Part shown: in pieces, positions 50,296 through 60,140 of the stretch
How the letters are laid out: the number at the start of each line of letters is the position of its first letter
Numbering within the stretch: the first letter of the stretch is position 1
NCBI RefSeq assembly: GCF_015999465.1
Contig: NZ_CP065534.1
Span: forward strand, 1,178,001-1,242,000
DNA length: 64,000 nt
Direction: 5' to 3'
From: Lonsdalea populi
Lineage (GTDB): Bacteria > Pseudomonadota > Gammaproteobacteria > Enterobacterales > Enterobacteriaceae
Made by a program: the position numbers and the translations under genes
Notes under the pieces: model-generated
Database searches by the model: none
Told to the model about the DNA's origin: nothing
What the model saw: only the letters and a program-made list of their open reading frames with translations

Positions 50296-50595
50296 GAACA
50301 GTCCTTATCGCCAGGGCTCAGTGAATCATGGGTTGGGTCTAACAGTAATACCTAAGCGGCGGCGTTTCCGCCAGAGCCAGACGTCTCCGGCGTTTATTCG
50401 CGGGTGGCAAAAGTCAGCTTTTTTATCATCGTCAGGCCGGTTACTTCACAAATTTTTAGGATAAATGCGGCCTGGATTTCTGGTCGGATGAGTAGCTAAC
50501 CGGGCGCAAAGGAGGTAGAGTTTTAACCTGTTGCAGTGACGCGTTCATCACCCGCGGGAGTGCCTCCCGCGCATCGTATGACTCGGAGGATGGCC
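50296..50595. other. kdpD-ybfA spacer where kdpFABC is expected
   Basis: A 300-base spacer between kdpD and ybfA. In E. coli this interval holds the kdpFABC pump genes (about 4 kb). No coding remnant was recognised. A stem GCGGGAG/CTCCCGC (50554-50570) with a three-base loop lies 26 bases upstream of the ybfA start. No clear KdpE-type T-rich box was found. Confidence 0.6.
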
Positions 50596-50796
50596 ATGTC
50601 TTACGCTTACCCGTTCCACCGTATTGTTCTGCGCCGCAGCGCGGTTGTGATTATTGGTCTGCTGGCGTTGCCGGTGATGCTGTTCCGTCGCGATCGCGCT
50701 CGTTTCTACAGTTATCTGCATCGAGTGTGGTTAAAAACCAGCGACGAGCCGGTGTGGCATAGGCAGTCAGAACACGCAGCCGGCCACTTCTACTGA
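50596..50796 (+). CDS. ybfA: Small membrane protein YbfA (DUF2517)
   Basis: A 66-residue protein with one membrane helix (about residues 14-31, [14 protein letters not shown]) and a conserved tail [24 protein letters not shown]. It matches E. coli YbfA, which flanks kdpF in that species. The start at 50596 is six bases after GGAGG; an ATG at 50590 overlaps the ribosome site and is less likely. Function unknown. Confidence 0.9.
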   Translation: MSYAYPFHRIVLRRSAVVIIGLLALPVMLFRRDRARFYSYLHRVWLKTSDEPVWHRQSEHAAGHFY

Positions 50797-50942
50797 CCGT
50801 AGGCTGTCGCCGTCACCTTCCTGTCGTCTCCTTCGCGTCTGACATCGTCAGGCGCGACGGCATGATTTTCCTCATCTTTCTCATGAGTTGTCTGTAAATC
50901 CGCTATGCTATTGAGATAGCAATTTATTTGATGAGGCACCTC

Positions 50943-51902
50943 ATGTCGAACTCGTTAATTCCCGTTGGCATAAGCGCCTGCTTGCTGGGAAATCAGGTCC
51001 GTTTCGATGGTGGGCATAAGCGCTTTGGGTTTGCTGCGGACCAACTCACCCCCTATTTCAGCTTTGAGCCGATCTGCCCTGAGATTGCGGTCGGGTTGCC
51101 GACCCCTCGTCCAGCGCTGCGCCTGGTCAAGAATGAACACGATGAGATCGCGTTGCAGGCCAGCAATGGCGGGGATCTGGACGTCACCGAGGACATGCAC
51201 GCCTTCTCGGCAAGCAAGGTGAGCGAACTGGGGCATCTGTGCGGCTATATCGTCTGCGCCAAATCCCCCAGTTGTGGGATGGAGCGAGTACGCGTGTATG
51301 ACGCCGACCAGAAAAATGCGCGGCGAAGCGGCGTCGGGCTCTTTACCGAACACCTGACGGCCGCCATGTCGTGGCTGCCCGTCGAAGAGAACGGCCGCCT
51401 GAATGACGCGGTGCTGCGCGAGAATTTCATCGAGCGGGTTTTCGCGTTGCACGAGTTAAATCAGCTGTGGCAGCGGGGGCTTACCCGCGGGCGGATAATG
51501 GCGTTTCACAGCCGTTACAAGCTGCTGCTGCTGGCGCACTCCCAGCTGGAATATCGCACGCTGGGGCGCTTTGTCGCCACGATGGATCAGTGGGCGTCTC
51601 TTGAAGCATTCATTGAGGAATACCGGCTGCGCTTGATGTCGCTGCTTTCAAATCCGGCGACCCGCCGCAATCACACCAACGTGCTTATGCATGTGCAGGG
51701 TTATTTCCGCAATCAGCTGAATGCTTCACAGCGCCAGGAACTGACCCAGTTGATCGACCGCTATCGTCAAGGGGTACAGCCGCTGCTCGCTCCGATTACG
51801 CTCTTGCGCCACTATCTGTCCGAATATCCGGACGACTATCTCGAGCAGCAGCGCTATTTCGCGCCGTATCCCGAAGCGTTGCGCTTGCGGTACGGCTACT
51901 AG
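50943..51902 (+). CDS. ybgA: DUF523-DUF1722 protein YbgA
   Basis: A 319-residue two-domain protein. The N-terminal DUF523 domain has conserved cysteines (GISACLLGNQVRFDGGHK, ICPEIAVGLPTPR, CAKSPSCGMERV) that could bind a metal cluster. The C-terminal DUF1722 domain includes HSRYKLLLLAHS. It precedes phr by 22 bases, the same pairing as E. coli, and the two are likely co-transcribed. DUF1722/YbgA members have been linked to 2-thiouracil desulfidase-type activity in the TudS group; that is inference here. Confidence 0.9.
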   Translation: MSNSLIPVGISACLLGNQVRFDGGHKRFGFAADQLTPYFSFEPICPEIAVGLPTPRPALRLVKNEHDEIALQASNGGDLDVTEDMHAFSASKVSELGHLCGYIVCAKSPSCGMERVRVYDADQKNARRSGVGLFTEHLTAAMSWLPVEENGRLNDAVLRENFIERVFALHELNQLWQRGLTRGRIMAFHSRYKLLLLAHSQLEYRTLGRFVATMDQWASLEAFIEEYRLRLMSLLSNPATRRNHTNVLMHVQGYFRNQLNASQRQELTQLIDRYRQGVQPLLAPITLLRHYLSEYPDDYLEQQRYFAPYPEALRLRYGY

Positions 51903-51924
51903 TTTGTTGTCACAAGGACTTGTT

Positions 51925-53349
51925 ATGGCTACGCACCTGGTCTGGTTTCGCCACGATTTACGCCTAAGCGATAATCTCGCTCTCCACGCCGCCTGTCAGG
52001 ATAAAAAAGCCCGTGTTATCGGGCTGCTCATCGCCACGCCCCGGCAGTGGGCGAACCATAAGATGTCTGAGCGTCAGGCCGCGTTTATGTTCGAAAACCT
52101 GCAACGGCTACAGCAGTCTCTGCACGATAAAGGCATCCCGCTGTACTATCAGCAGTGCGGCGACTTTAACGACAGCGTCGCGGCGCTGGTGGATTTTTGC
52201 CAGCGCGAGCAGGTGACGCAGCTGTTCTACAACTATCAGTACGAGCTAAATGAACGCCAGCGTGACAGAAAGATGGAGCAGGCGCTGGACGGGAAAGTCG
52301 TCTGTCAGGGCTTTGATGACAGTCTGCTGCTGCCGCCCGGCAGCGTGATGACGGGCGACGGCAAGATGTATCGCGTCTTCACGCCGTTCAGTAAAGCGTT
52401 CGTTAAACGGTTGCAGCAAAGCGAAATCGCCTGCGTATCAGCGCCGGCCGAGCGCGGCAAGACGACGGACGATGTCCCGCCGGTGAAGCCGTTTGACTAT
52501 CCGACAATTGCCGTGTCCGACGATTTTCCGGCCGGAGAGGAAGCCGCGCAGCAGCGGTTGCGTCAGTTCTGCCGCCACAAAGCCAACAACTATGCTTCCC
52601 AGCGTGACATCCCCGCCGCGCCTGGAACCAGCCAACTATCGCCGTATCTGGCGATCGGCGTCATCTCGCCGCGGCAGTGTCTCGAAGGGCTGCTGGCCGA
52701 GTACCCTGATGCGTTGCGTCAGCCTGACGGCGGCGCTTTTGTCTGGTTCAACGAACTCATCTGGCGCGAGTTCTATCGTCACTTGATGGTCTATAGCCCC
52801 GAGCTGTGCCGCCATCAGCCGTTTATTACCTGGACGAAACAGGTCGAGTGGCGGGACGATCCCAAAGGACTCAAGGCCTGGCAGGAGGGCTGCACCGGCT
52901 ATCCCATCGTGGACGCGGGCATGCGCCAGCTTAATCGCACGGGTTGGATGCACAACCGGCTTCGTATGATCTGCGCCAGTTTCCTCATTAAGGATCTGCT
53001 GATTGACTGGCGTGAGGGAGAGCGGTATTTCATGAGCCAACTGGTGGACGGCGATCTGGCCGCCAACAACGGCGGCTGGCAGTGGGCGGCGTCGACGGGG
53101 ACTGACTCTGCGCCTTACTTCCGTATCTTCAATCCGACCACGCAGGGTGAACGCTTCGACCCGGACGGCGATTTTATCCGGCACTGGGTGCCGGCGCTGG
53201 AGAAGGTTCCTGGTAAGGCGATTCATCACCCGCTGCGATGGGCGGAGCAGCAAGGGCGTAAGCTCGACTACCCGGCGCCTATCGTCGACCATAAACAGGC
53301 GAGAACCCGCACGCTGGCGGCGTTCGAGGCCGCAAAGAACAAACAATAA
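51925..53349 (+). CDS. phr: Deoxyribodipyrimidine photolyase (CPD class I)
   Basis: A 474-residue DNA photolyase starting MATHLVWFRHDLRLSDN at 51925 after AAGGA. An N-terminal antenna-binding Rossmann domain is followed by an FAD-binding helical domain with WFNELIWREFYRHLM, the electron-transfer tryptophans, and the signature NRTGWMHNRLRMICASFLIKDLLIDW. It repairs cyclobutane pyrimidine dimers with light. The dtpD gene that follows phr in E. coli is absent. Confidence 0.97.
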   Translation: MATHLVWFRHDLRLSDNLALHAACQDKKARVIGLLIATPRQWANHKMSERQAAFMFENLQRLQQSLHDKGIPLYYQQCGDFNDSVAALVDFCQREQVTQLFYNYQYELNERQRDRKMEQALDGKVVCQGFDDSLLLPPGSVMTGDGKMYRVFTPFSKAFVKRLQQSEIACVSAPAERGKTTDDVPPVKPFDYPTIAVSDDFPAGEEAAQQRLRQFCRHKANNYASQRDIPAAPGTSQLSPYLAIGVISPRQCLEGLLAEYPDALRQPDGGAFVWFNELIWREFYRHLMVYSPELCRHQPFITWTKQVEWRDDPKGLKAWQEGCTGYPIVDAGMRQLNRTGWMHNRLRMICASFLIKDLLIDWREGERYFMSQLVDGDLAANNGGWQWAASTGTDSAPYFRIFNPTTQGERFDPDGDFIRHWVPALEKVPGKAIHHPLRWAEQQGRKLDYPAPIVDHKQARTRTLAAFEAAKNKQ

Positions 53350-53372
53350 ATTATCAGGGAGCCGTTGTACCT

Positions 53373-54116
53373 ATGCGTAATACCGAACTGGAAACCGTCA
53401 TTGACCGATTTCTGAATGTGTCCGCTTTTTCCGACTATGCCCCGAATGGGCTGCAGGTCGAAGGCCGTCGCGATGTACAACGCATCGTCACCGGGGTGAC
53501 GGCGTGTCAGGCGTTGTTGGACGCCGCCGTGGCGCAGCAGGCCGATGCGGTACTGGTGCATCACGGCTATTTCTGGAAAAGCGAACCGGCCGTGATACGC
53601 GGTATGAAACGTCGGCGTTTGAAAACGCTGTTGGCCAACGACATAAATCTGTACGGCTATCACCTGCCGCTGGATGCGCACCCCGAAATCGGCAACAACG
53701 CCTGTTTGGCGAACATGCTGAATATCACGACGCTGGGCGAGATTGAATCGCTGCTGCCTTATGGCGAGCTGCAGCAGCCGCAGAGCGGCGATGAGCTGCG
53801 CCAGCAGTTGGAAGAGGCGTTAGGACGCTCGGTGCTGCACTGCGGCGATCATGCTCCGGCAATGATCAGACGGGTTGCCTGGTGTACCGGCGGCGGGCAG
53901 GGGTTTATCGATCAGGCCGCCGCTTTCGGGGTGGATGCGTTCATTACCGGCGAAGTGTCTGAGAAAACGGTGCATAGCGCGCGAGAAATGGGGCTTCACT
54001 TTTATGCGGCTGGACATCACGCGACGGAGCGAGCGGGGATCCGCGAACTGGGCGAATGGCTGGCGCAGCAGCACGGCTTTGACGTGACCTTTATCGATAT
54101 TCCTAACCCGGCCTAA
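53373..54116 (+). CDS. ybgI: Nif3-family dinuclear metal protein YbgI
   Basis: A 247-residue member of the NIF3/DUF34 family. Metal-binding residues lie in [12 protein letters not shown] and near the C-terminus in [11 protein letters not shown], with YHLPLDAH in between. The biochemical role is not settled; the family is related in name to GTP cyclohydrolase I type 2 but this activity is unproven. It is the first gene upstream of pxpBCA, with a 76-base gap. Confidence 0.94.
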   Translation: MRNTELETVIDRFLNVSAFSDYAPNGLQVEGRRDVQRIVTGVTACQALLDAAVAQQADAVLVHHGYFWKSEPAVIRGMKRRRLKTLLANDINLYGYHLPLDAHPEIGNNACLANMLNITTLGEIESLLPYGELQQPQSGDELRQQLEEALGRSVLHCGDHAPAMIRRVAWCTGGGQGFIDQAAAFGVDAFITGEVSEKTVHSAREMGLHFYAAGHHATERAGIRELGEWLAQQHGFDVTFIDIPNPA

Positions 54117-54192
54117 TCGATCGTCACCGCGAGGGATGAGGCTGGGCGACGGCGATGCGGCGTCACAGCGGAGGTTTTCAGGGGAGGTTAGG

Positions 54193-54849
54193 ATGCAACA
54201 GGTTCGCTGTTATCTGCTGGGAGAAAGTGCGGTGGTGCTCGAGTTGGCGCCACCGGCCGCGCTGCAAAGTCAGCAGCGTATCTGGGCCCTCGCGGAGCGT
54301 TTGGGCGGAGAGAGCGGGGTAAAAGAAGTGATCCCCGGAATGAACAATCTGACCGTGGTTCTGGCGCAGCCGGTGTTTGCACCGACGGCCGTGTTAGCCC
54401 AGCTTCGTCATGCCTGGGATGAAAGCGCGGCGCGGCCTCAGGTCTCGCGGGATATCGACATTCCGGTGATCTACGGCGGGACGCACGGGCCGGATTTGGC
54501 GCATGTCGCGGCGCACAGCGGGATGACGCCGCGTCAGGTCGTTGAGTGCCATGCCGCCACGCGCTATGTCGTTTACTTCATCGGTTTTCAGCCCGGCTTC
54601 GCCTATTTGGGCGATTTAGATGTACGGCTGCATACCCCGCGGCGTACAGAACCTCGCTTGAAAGTACCTGCTGGCTCCGTCGGCATCGGCGGCCATCAGA
54701 CCGGTATTTATCCTTTATCTACCCCCGGCGGTTGGCAACTGATCGGCCGTACCGAACTTTCGCTGTTCACGCCCGAATCGACGCCGCCGACGTTGCTGCG
54801 TCCGGGCGATCGGGTGCGCTTCGTTCCACAGCGGGAGGGACTATGCTGA
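54193..54849 (+). CDS. pxpB: 5-oxoprolinase subunit B (PxpB)
   Basis: A 218-residue protein starting [18 protein letters not shown] at 54193 after GGGGAGG. It is the KipI-like (allophanate hydrolase subunit 1 family) part of the PxpABC complex, which hydrolyses 5-oxoproline to glutamate with ATP. The motif [11 protein letters not shown] and [16 protein letters not shown] are typical. Its end overlaps the pxpC start by seven bases. Confidence 0.95.
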   Translation: MQQVRCYLLGESAVVLELAPPAALQSQQRIWALAERLGGESGVKEVIPGMNNLTVVLAQPVFAPTAVLAQLRHAWDESAARPQVSRDIDIPVIYGGTHGPDLAHVAAHSGMTPRQVVECHAATRYVVYFIGFQPGFAYLGDLDVRLHTPRRTEPRLKVPAGSVGIGGHQTGIYPLSTPGGWQLIGRTELSLFTPESTPPTLLRPGDRVRFVPQREGLC

Positions 54850-55772
54850 CGATTATTCGGGCGGGTTTACAAACCACGGTTCAGGACGCGGGTCGGTTCG
54901 GCTATCGCCAGTTCGGCATCGGTCAATGCGGCGCGCTGGATATGCCCGCGCTGAGCATCGCCAACCTGCTGGTGGGCAACAAGGCCGAGACGGCCGCGCT
55001 GGAAATCACGCTCGGCCAGTTTACGGCCAAATTCAACCGCCGCTGTTGGATCGCGCTGAGCGGGGCGGACGCGCGCGCGGAGCTGAACGGTCAAACCCTG
55101 TGGACCGGATGGCGCTATCTGGTCGAGCCGGGACAGACGCTGCATCTGGGGATGCCGCGACGTGGTATGCGCAGCTATCTGGCGATTTCCGGCGGCATCG
55201 ACGTGCCTGAAGTGCTGGGGTCGCGCAGCACCGATCTCAAAGCGGCATTCGGCGGCTTGGCGGGACGTCCGGTGGCGGACGGCGATCGTCTGCCCTTAGG
55301 CGCGCCACAGCGGCTACCCGGCAAGCCGATCGGCATAAAACAGCTGCTGTTCCACAACCGGGTTCGGGTCTTGACGGGGCCGGAGTATCAGGAGTTCAGC
55401 GAAGCCGCGCATGATAAGTTTTGGAGCACCGGCTGGCAGTTGAGCCCCCAGAGCAACAGGATGGGATATCGGTTGCAGGGGGCGGAGCTGGAGCGCGTTT
55501 CCCACCGCGAGATATTATCTCACGGTGTTTTACCAGGGGTAATTCAGGTGCCACATAACGGCAAACCGATCGTCCTGATGTCGGACGCTCAGACGACTGG
55601 CGGCTATCCATGCATCGCCAGCGTGATCGCCGCCGATCTTTACCACCTGGCGCAGATCCGTCTGGGAGAATCGGTGCATTTCATTCACTGTTCGCTGTCT
55701 GAGGCTCGGCAGGCATGGCTGACCCAACAGCGCTATCTGGAACAACTGGCTTGGAGGCTACATGGTGATTGA
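54843..55772 (+). CDS. pxpC: 5-oxoprolinase subunit C (PxpC)
   Basis: A 309-residue KipA-like (allophanate hydrolase subunit 2 family) protein starting [20 protein letters not shown] at 54843. It forms a complex with PxpB and PxpA. The frame is open upstream to 54546, but that part is antisense-free coding of pxpB in another frame and has no homology. Its end overlaps pxpA by 11 bases, so the three subunits are tightly coupled. Confidence 0.95.
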   Translation: MLTIIRAGLQTTVQDAGRFGYRQFGIGQCGALDMPALSIANLLVGNKAETAALEITLGQFTAKFNRRCWIALSGADARAELNGQTLWTGWRYLVEPGQTLHLGMPRRGMRSYLAISGGIDVPEVLGSRSTDLKAAFGGLAGRPVADGDRLPLGAPQRLPGKPIGIKQLLFHNRVRVLTGPEYQEFSEAAHDKFWSTGWQLSPQSNRMGYRLQGAELERVSHREILSHGVLPGVIQVPHNGKPIVLMSDAQTTGGYPCIASVIAADLYHLAQIRLGESVHFIHCSLSEARQAWLTQQRYLEQLAWRLHGD

Positions 55773-56499
55773 CTTGAACGCGGATCTGGGAGAAGGCGGG
55801 AAACATGACGAGGCGCTGTTGCAGTTGATCAGCTCAGCCAATATCGCCTGCGGCTTTCATGCCGGCGATGCGCAGACGATGCATCGTTCGGTGCGCTCGG
55901 CCATCAAATACGGCGTCACCATCGGTGCGCATCCGGGCTATCCCGACCGGGAACATTTTGGTCGCCGGGCGTTGCAGCTTACGCCCGACGTAGTCTTTGC
56001 TCAGGTGGTTTATCAGGTGGGTGCCCTGGCGGCCTTAGTCAAAGCGGAGGGCGCACGCATGTTCCACGTGAAGCCCCACGGCATGCTTTACAATCAGGCT
56101 GCGAAAGATCCGCAGCTGGCGGATGCGATCGCCAGAGCGGTCAAGGTCGTCGATCCTTTGCTGCATCTGGTCGGCCTGGCGGGCAGCGAGCTGATTAACG
56201 CGGGTAAACGGTACGGGTTAAAGACGCGCGAGGAAGTGTTCGCCGACCGCAGTTATCAGGCCGACGGCACGCTGGTGCCGCGCGATCAGAGCAGCGCGTT
56301 GATCACCAGCGACGAACTGGCGCTGGCGCAAACGCTGGAGATGATCCAACGCCAGCGGGTGCGCGCCACCGACGGCAGTTGGGTGCCGGTGAAAGCCGAT
56401 ACGGTGTGCCTGCACGGCGACGGCGAGCACGCACTGCAGTTCGCCAGCAAGCTGCATCACAGTTTCGCGCAGTACGGCATTTATATCGCCGCCTGCTGA
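55762..56499 (+). CDS. pxpA: 5-oxoprolinase subunit A (PxpA, LamB/YcsF family)
   Basis: A 245-residue protein with the family start [33 protein letters not shown] and a histidine-rich metal-like site ([26 protein letters not shown]). It completes the pxpBCA 5-oxoprolinase; 5-oxoproline forms from glutamine and glutathione damage. It ends 28 bases before nei. Confidence 0.95.
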   Translation: MVIDLNADLGEGGKHDEALLQLISSANIACGFHAGDAQTMHRSVRSAIKYGVTIGAHPGYPDREHFGRRALQLTPDVVFAQVVYQVGALAALVKAEGARMFHVKPHGMLYNQAAKDPQLADAIARAVKVVDPLLHLVGLAGSELINAGKRYGLKTREEVFADRSYQADGTLVPRDQSSALITSDELALAQTLEMIQRQRVRATDGSWVPVKADTVCLHGDGEHALQFASKLHHSFAQYGIYIAAC

Positions 56500-56527
56500 G
56501 AAAAGACTATCAACGGGAGCGAGAGTT

Positions 56528-57319
56528 ATGCCGGAAGGCCCTGAAATCCGCCGCGCGGCCGATATGCTGTCGGCGGCCATCGCCGGGAAAACGCTGACCG
56601 CTGCCTGGTTTGCGTTTCCCGCATTGAAAATCTATGAACATCGACTGGCGGGCGCGCATGTGACGCAGATTGTGACTCGAGGCAAGGCCTTGCTGACCTG
56701 TTTTTCCAACGATTGTGTGCTGTACAGCCACAATCAGCTGTACGGCGTTTGGCGCGTGGGCCTTCCCGAAACGTTGCCGGAAACCAAACGCGACCTGCGC
56801 GTTCGGCTGACGACGGCCGATAGCGCCGTGTCTTTGTATAGCGCGTCGGATATCGACATACTGACCACGGACCAACTGGCGACGCATCCTTTCTTGCAAC
56901 GCATCGGACCGGACGTGCTTGATATGACGGTGACGGCTGAACAGGTGCAGGAACGGCTGTTATCGCCCCGTTTCCGTCGTCGTCAGTTTAGCGGGTTGTT
57001 GCTGGATCAGACTTTCCTGGCCGGACTCGGGAACTATCTTCGTGCGGAAATCCTGTGGCAGGCCGAGCTGGCGCCGCAGCATCGAGCCGCAGATTTGTCG
57101 CCACAACAATTGGCGGTCCTCAGTCAGGCTCTGCTGGAGATTCCTCGTTTGTCGTATCTGACGCGCGGCGAAGGGGATGAACGACGACATCACGGCGCCG
57201 TGTTCCGCTTTCGCGTTTTCCACCGCGCCGGTAAACCGTGCGAGCGCTGCGGTCATCTCATCGAGCGTTCGGTGCTGTCGTCGAGACCGTTCTACTGCTG
57301 TTCCCACTGCCAGCGTTAG
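56528..57319 (+). CDS. nei: Endonuclease VIII (DNA glycosylase/AP lyase)
   Basis: A 263-residue Fpg/Nei enzyme that removes oxidised pyrimidines. Catalytic P2 and E3 are present ([12 protein letters not shown]), with the H2TH motif ([15 protein letters not shown]) and the C-terminal zinc finger [24 protein letters not shown]. Order pxpA-nei is as in E. coli. A terminator follows. Confidence 0.97.
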   Translation: MPEGPEIRRAADMLSAAIAGKTLTAAWFAFPALKIYEHRLAGAHVTQIVTRGKALLTCFSNDCVLYSHNQLYGVWRVGLPETLPETKRDLRVRLTTADSAVSLYSASDIDILTTDQLATHPFLQRIGPDVLDMTVTAEQVQERLLSPRFRRRQFSGLLLDQTFLAGLGNYLRAEILWQAELAPQHRAADLSPQQLAVLSQALLEIPRLSYLTRGEGDERRHHGAVFRFRVFHRAGKPCERCGHLIERSVLSSRPFYCCSHCQR

Positions 57320-57426
57320 GTGAGGTACGGCGTGTGATGGGCAGGAAATAGTGCGTGTGGCATCTGTTTGAGGGCGGGGCTTTATTGATATGCGGACAGA
57401 AGTGAGCGGTGGAGAGGGAAACGGTG

Positions 57427-57467
57427 TCGCCCTAAGCTGAGTATCTGCGGCTTGGGGCGATGTTTTA
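57427..57467. terminator. Terminator between nei and gltA
   Basis: TCGCCCTAAGC pairs with GCTTGGGGCGA (one wobble) around a 12-base loop and is followed on the plus strand by TGTTTTATT, next to the gltA stop. Confidence 0.8.
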
Positions 57468-58754
57468 TTAGTGCTCTTTCACCTCAGGCACGAAGTCGCG
57501 TCGTTCGTAACCGGTGTACAGCTGGCGCGGTCGGGCAATCTTCAGGCCTTCGCCGTGCATCTCGCTCCAGTGGGCAATCCAGCCGACCGTGCGCGCCATT
57601 GCAAAAATAACGGTGAACATTGACGACGGGATCCCCATCGCTTTCAGAATGATGCCGGAGTAAAAGTCTACATTCGGGTAGAGTTTGCGCTCGATGAAGT
57701 ACGGATCGTTCAGCGCGATACGCTCCAGCTCCAGCGCCACTTCCAGCAGATCGTCCTTGGTTTTCAACTCTTTGAGCACTTCATGACAGGTTTTACGCAT
57801 GACGGTGGCGCGCGGGTCATAGTTTTTGTACACGCGGTGGCCGAATCCCATCAGGCGGAACGAATCGTTTTTGTCTTTCGCACGCTCAATGAATTCCGGG
57901 ATGTGTTTGACTGAACTGATCTCTTCCAGCATGCGCAGACAGGCTTCGTTAGCGCCGCCGTGGGCGGGGCCCCATAGCGATGCGATGCCGGCGGCGATAC
58001 AGGCGAACGGATTGGCCCCGGACGAACCGGCGGTGCGCACGGTCGACGTAGAGGCGTTCTGTTCATGGTCCGCATGCAGGATCAGAATTTTGTCCATGGC
58101 GCGTTCCAGCACCGGATTCACCACATAGTCTTCGCACGGCGTGGCGAACATCATATGCAGGAAGTTGCCCGCATAGGAAAGATCGTTACGCGGGTAGATG
58201 AACGGCTGGCCCAGCGAATATTTGTAGCACATGGCGGCCACGGTCGGCATTTTCGACAGCAGGCGATAGGCGGCGATCTCGCGGTGGCGCTCATTGCCGA
58301 TGTCCAGCGAGTCGTGGTAGAAGGCGGCCAGCGCGCCGGTCACGCCGCACAGCACCGCCATAGGGTGCGAGTCGCGGCGGAAACCATGAAACAGGCGGGT
58401 AATTTGCTCATGGATCATGGTGTGGCGGGTGACGATGGTTTTGAATTCGTCATACTGCGCCTGCGAGGGCGCTTCTCCGAACAGCAGCAGATAGCAAACT
58501 TCCAGGTAGTTGGACTTTTCCGCCAGTTGATCGATTGGGTAGCCCCGGTGCAGCAGAATGCCTTTTTCGCCGTCGATAAAGGTGATTTTGGACTCGCAGG
58601 ACGCCGTGGAGGTGAAACCAGGATCGAACGTGAAATAACCTTTTGCACCGAGGCTGCGGATATCGATCTCGTCGTAACCGAGCGTACCGGACAGGACATC
58701 AAGCGCAATAGGCTCTTGACCGTCGATGGTAATCGTTGCGTGTTTGTCAGCCAT
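57468..58754 (-). CDS. gltA: Citrate synthase
   Basis: A 428-residue type II citrate synthase. Active-site histidine and aspartate regions [31 protein letters not shown] and YPNVDFYSG are intact; the N-terminal NADH-sensitive part of Gram-negative enzymes ([20 protein letters not shown]) is present. The start at 58754 follows GGAG with proper spacing. It is divergent from sdhCDAB. Confidence 0.98.
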   Translation of the reverse strand: MADKHATITIDGQEPIALDVLSGTLGYDEIDIRSLGAKGYFTFDPGFTSTASCESKITFIDGEKGILLHRGYPIDQLAEKSNYLEVCYLLLFGEAPSQAQYDEFKTIVTRHTMIHEQITRLFHGFRRDSHPMAVLCGVTGALAAFYHDSLDIGNERHREIAAYRLLSKMPTVAAMCYKYSLGQPFIYPRNDLSYAGNFLHMMFATPCEDYVVNPVLERAMDKILILHADHEQNASTSTVRTAGSSGANPFACIAAGIASLWGPAHGGANEACLRMLEEISSVKHIPEFIERAKDKNDSFRLMGFGHRVYKNYDPRATVMRKTCHEVLKELKTKDDLLEVALELERIALNDPYFIERKLYPNVDFYSGIILKAMGIPSSMFTVIFAMARTVGWIAHWSEMHGEGLKIARPRQLYTGYERRDFVPEVKEH

Positions 58755-59409
58755 TGACATTCTCCTTAGCGTTTTAGTTGACGACATTGCTCACCGCGAC
58801 AGCGAGTCATCCTACCTGGGAGAGGCGACCGGAAGCCGGCTGGCATGACTCGGTAAAAACCGGTTGTTCGGGACGGGCTGGCGGAGGTGATTTCCGCAGA
58901 GCGCAGGCCGTTTTTCAGCCAGGCGTTTGCCGGTAATCCGGCGCGTCGTCCTGAATTCATTGTAGTCATACCGATGACTTTTACGTGGACTCTTTCGACA
59001 CTGTTACATAACCCGCGGCAATCGAAAAGCACCGTCTATCGCCTTTAATATCAGCAACAAGCATAAAAAAATAAGTTGTAAAATTAATGTTTAATAATTG
59101 CCTATAACGCTGCTTTATTTTTAATAACTTGTTAAATTCGTGATCTAATTCACCATTCCAAGCAAATTCCCTCAAACTCTATGTGTGCTATTTGTAATGA
59201 GATTGTGAAGCACCTATACTTTTTTTCAGGTCTCCGGAACACTCTGCAGTAGGAGCACCCAGCGTGATAGGTTTGCGTCGCCCTGGCTTGAAATCGGCTG
59301 ATGGAGCGTGTGGTGAAATAAGGCGATGCCCGGCTTATCTTCCTTTCTGCAACCTCTTATGCTGTCTGACCCCACGACAGGTCCGGAGTAAGAAAATAAT
59401 AAAAGCTGT
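58755..59409. other. gltA-sdhC divergent control region
   Basis: A 655-base spacer with promoters of both TCA operons. The sdh promoter is annotated separately. An AT-rich stretch at 59050-59190 precedes it. The sdh leader from about 59227 to 59409 contains a GTCTCCGGAACAC block that is also found after the E. coli sdh promoter. Exact ArcA, CRP or Fur-linked sites cannot be fixed from sight. Confidence 0.6.
59192..59220 (+). promoter_or_regulatory. Sigma-70 promoter of sdhCDAB
   Basis: TTGTAA is followed after 17 bases by TATACT. The segment TTGTAATGA...TTGTGAA...CCTATACT is very close to the E. coli sdhC promoter as I recall it, including the following GTCTCCGGAACAC leader. Confidence 0.85.
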
Positions 59410-59799
59410 GTGGGTGAATCTGTGAAAAAACAAAGACCTGTCAATCTGGATCTGCAAACGGTCCATTTTCCCGCTACTGCGGTAGCCTCCATTCTCCATC
59501 GCGTTTCCGGCGTTATCACCTTTGTTTCCACCGGTATCCTGCTCTGGCTGCTGGGCCTTTCTTTATCTTCCGAAGACGGCTTTGGGCAGGCGGCGGCCAT
59601 CATGGATAGCATTATCGCCAAGTGGGTCGTCTGGGGCATTTTGACCGCTCTGGCCTACCATGCCGTAGGCGGTTTGCGCCATCTGCTGATGGACTTCGGC
59701 GGCATCGAGGAAACCTTCGCCTCGGGTGAACGCTCCGCATGGATCGCTTTTGTTATTACTGTCGTGCTTTCAATCTTGTCTGGAGTCCTTGTATGGTAA
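59410..59799 (+). CDS. sdhC: Succinate dehydrogenase cytochrome b556 subunit
   Basis: A 129-residue membrane anchor with three helices. It binds haem b with SdhD through the histidine in [15 protein letters not shown]; the quinone-site serine and arginine lie in [16 protein letters not shown] start at 59410 ([16 protein letters not shown]) gives the E. coli length; GTG at 59422 is an alternative. It overlaps sdhD by seven bases. Confidence 0.95.
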   Translation: MGESVKKQRPVNLDLQTVHFPATAVASILHRVSGVITFVSTGILLWLLGLSLSSEDGFGQAAAIMDSIIAKWVVWGILTALAYHAVGGLRHLLMDFGGIEETFASGERSAWIAFVITVVLSILSGVLVW

Positions 59800-60140
59800 G
59801 CAATGCTTCTGCACTCGGGCGTAATGGAGTACACGATTGGTTATTACTTCGCGCTGCTGCCATCGTCATCGTGCTGTACGTTTTGTATCTCGTGGGTTTT
59901 TTCGTCACCGCGCCTGAACTCACCTATCCCGTCTGGCGTGATTTCTTCGCCCTGCGTCTCACCAAAGTGCTCACTCTGCTGACTCTGCTTTCGATTCTGG
60001 TGCATGCCTGGATCGGCTTATGGCAAGTGTTGACCGACTACGTCAAACCGCTGGCCATTCGGCTCACGTTACAGCTGGCGGTGGTCGTCGTGCTGATGGT
60101 TTATGTCATTTATGGAACGATTGTGGTGTGGGGGGCGTAA
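59793..60140 (+). CDS. sdhD: Succinate dehydrogenase membrane anchor subunit
   Basis: A 115-residue protein with three membrane helices starting [16 protein letters not shown] at 59793. The haem-ligand histidine lies in [19 protein letters not shown], with the tyrosine/aspartate of the quinone site in the same stretch. The stop codon shares one base with the sdhA start. Confidence 0.96.
   Translation: MVSNASALGRNGVHDWLLLRAAAIVIVLYVLYLVGFFVTAPELTYPVWRDFFALRLTKVLTLLTLLSILVHAWIGLWQVLTDYVKPLAIRLTLQLAVVVVLMVYVIYGTIVVWGA

Noticed and set aside
50296..50400. Minus-strand frame upstream of kdpD (peptide with WLWRKRRRLG) as a kdpC remnant
   Set aside because: No similarity to KdpC or another Kdp protein could be recognised.
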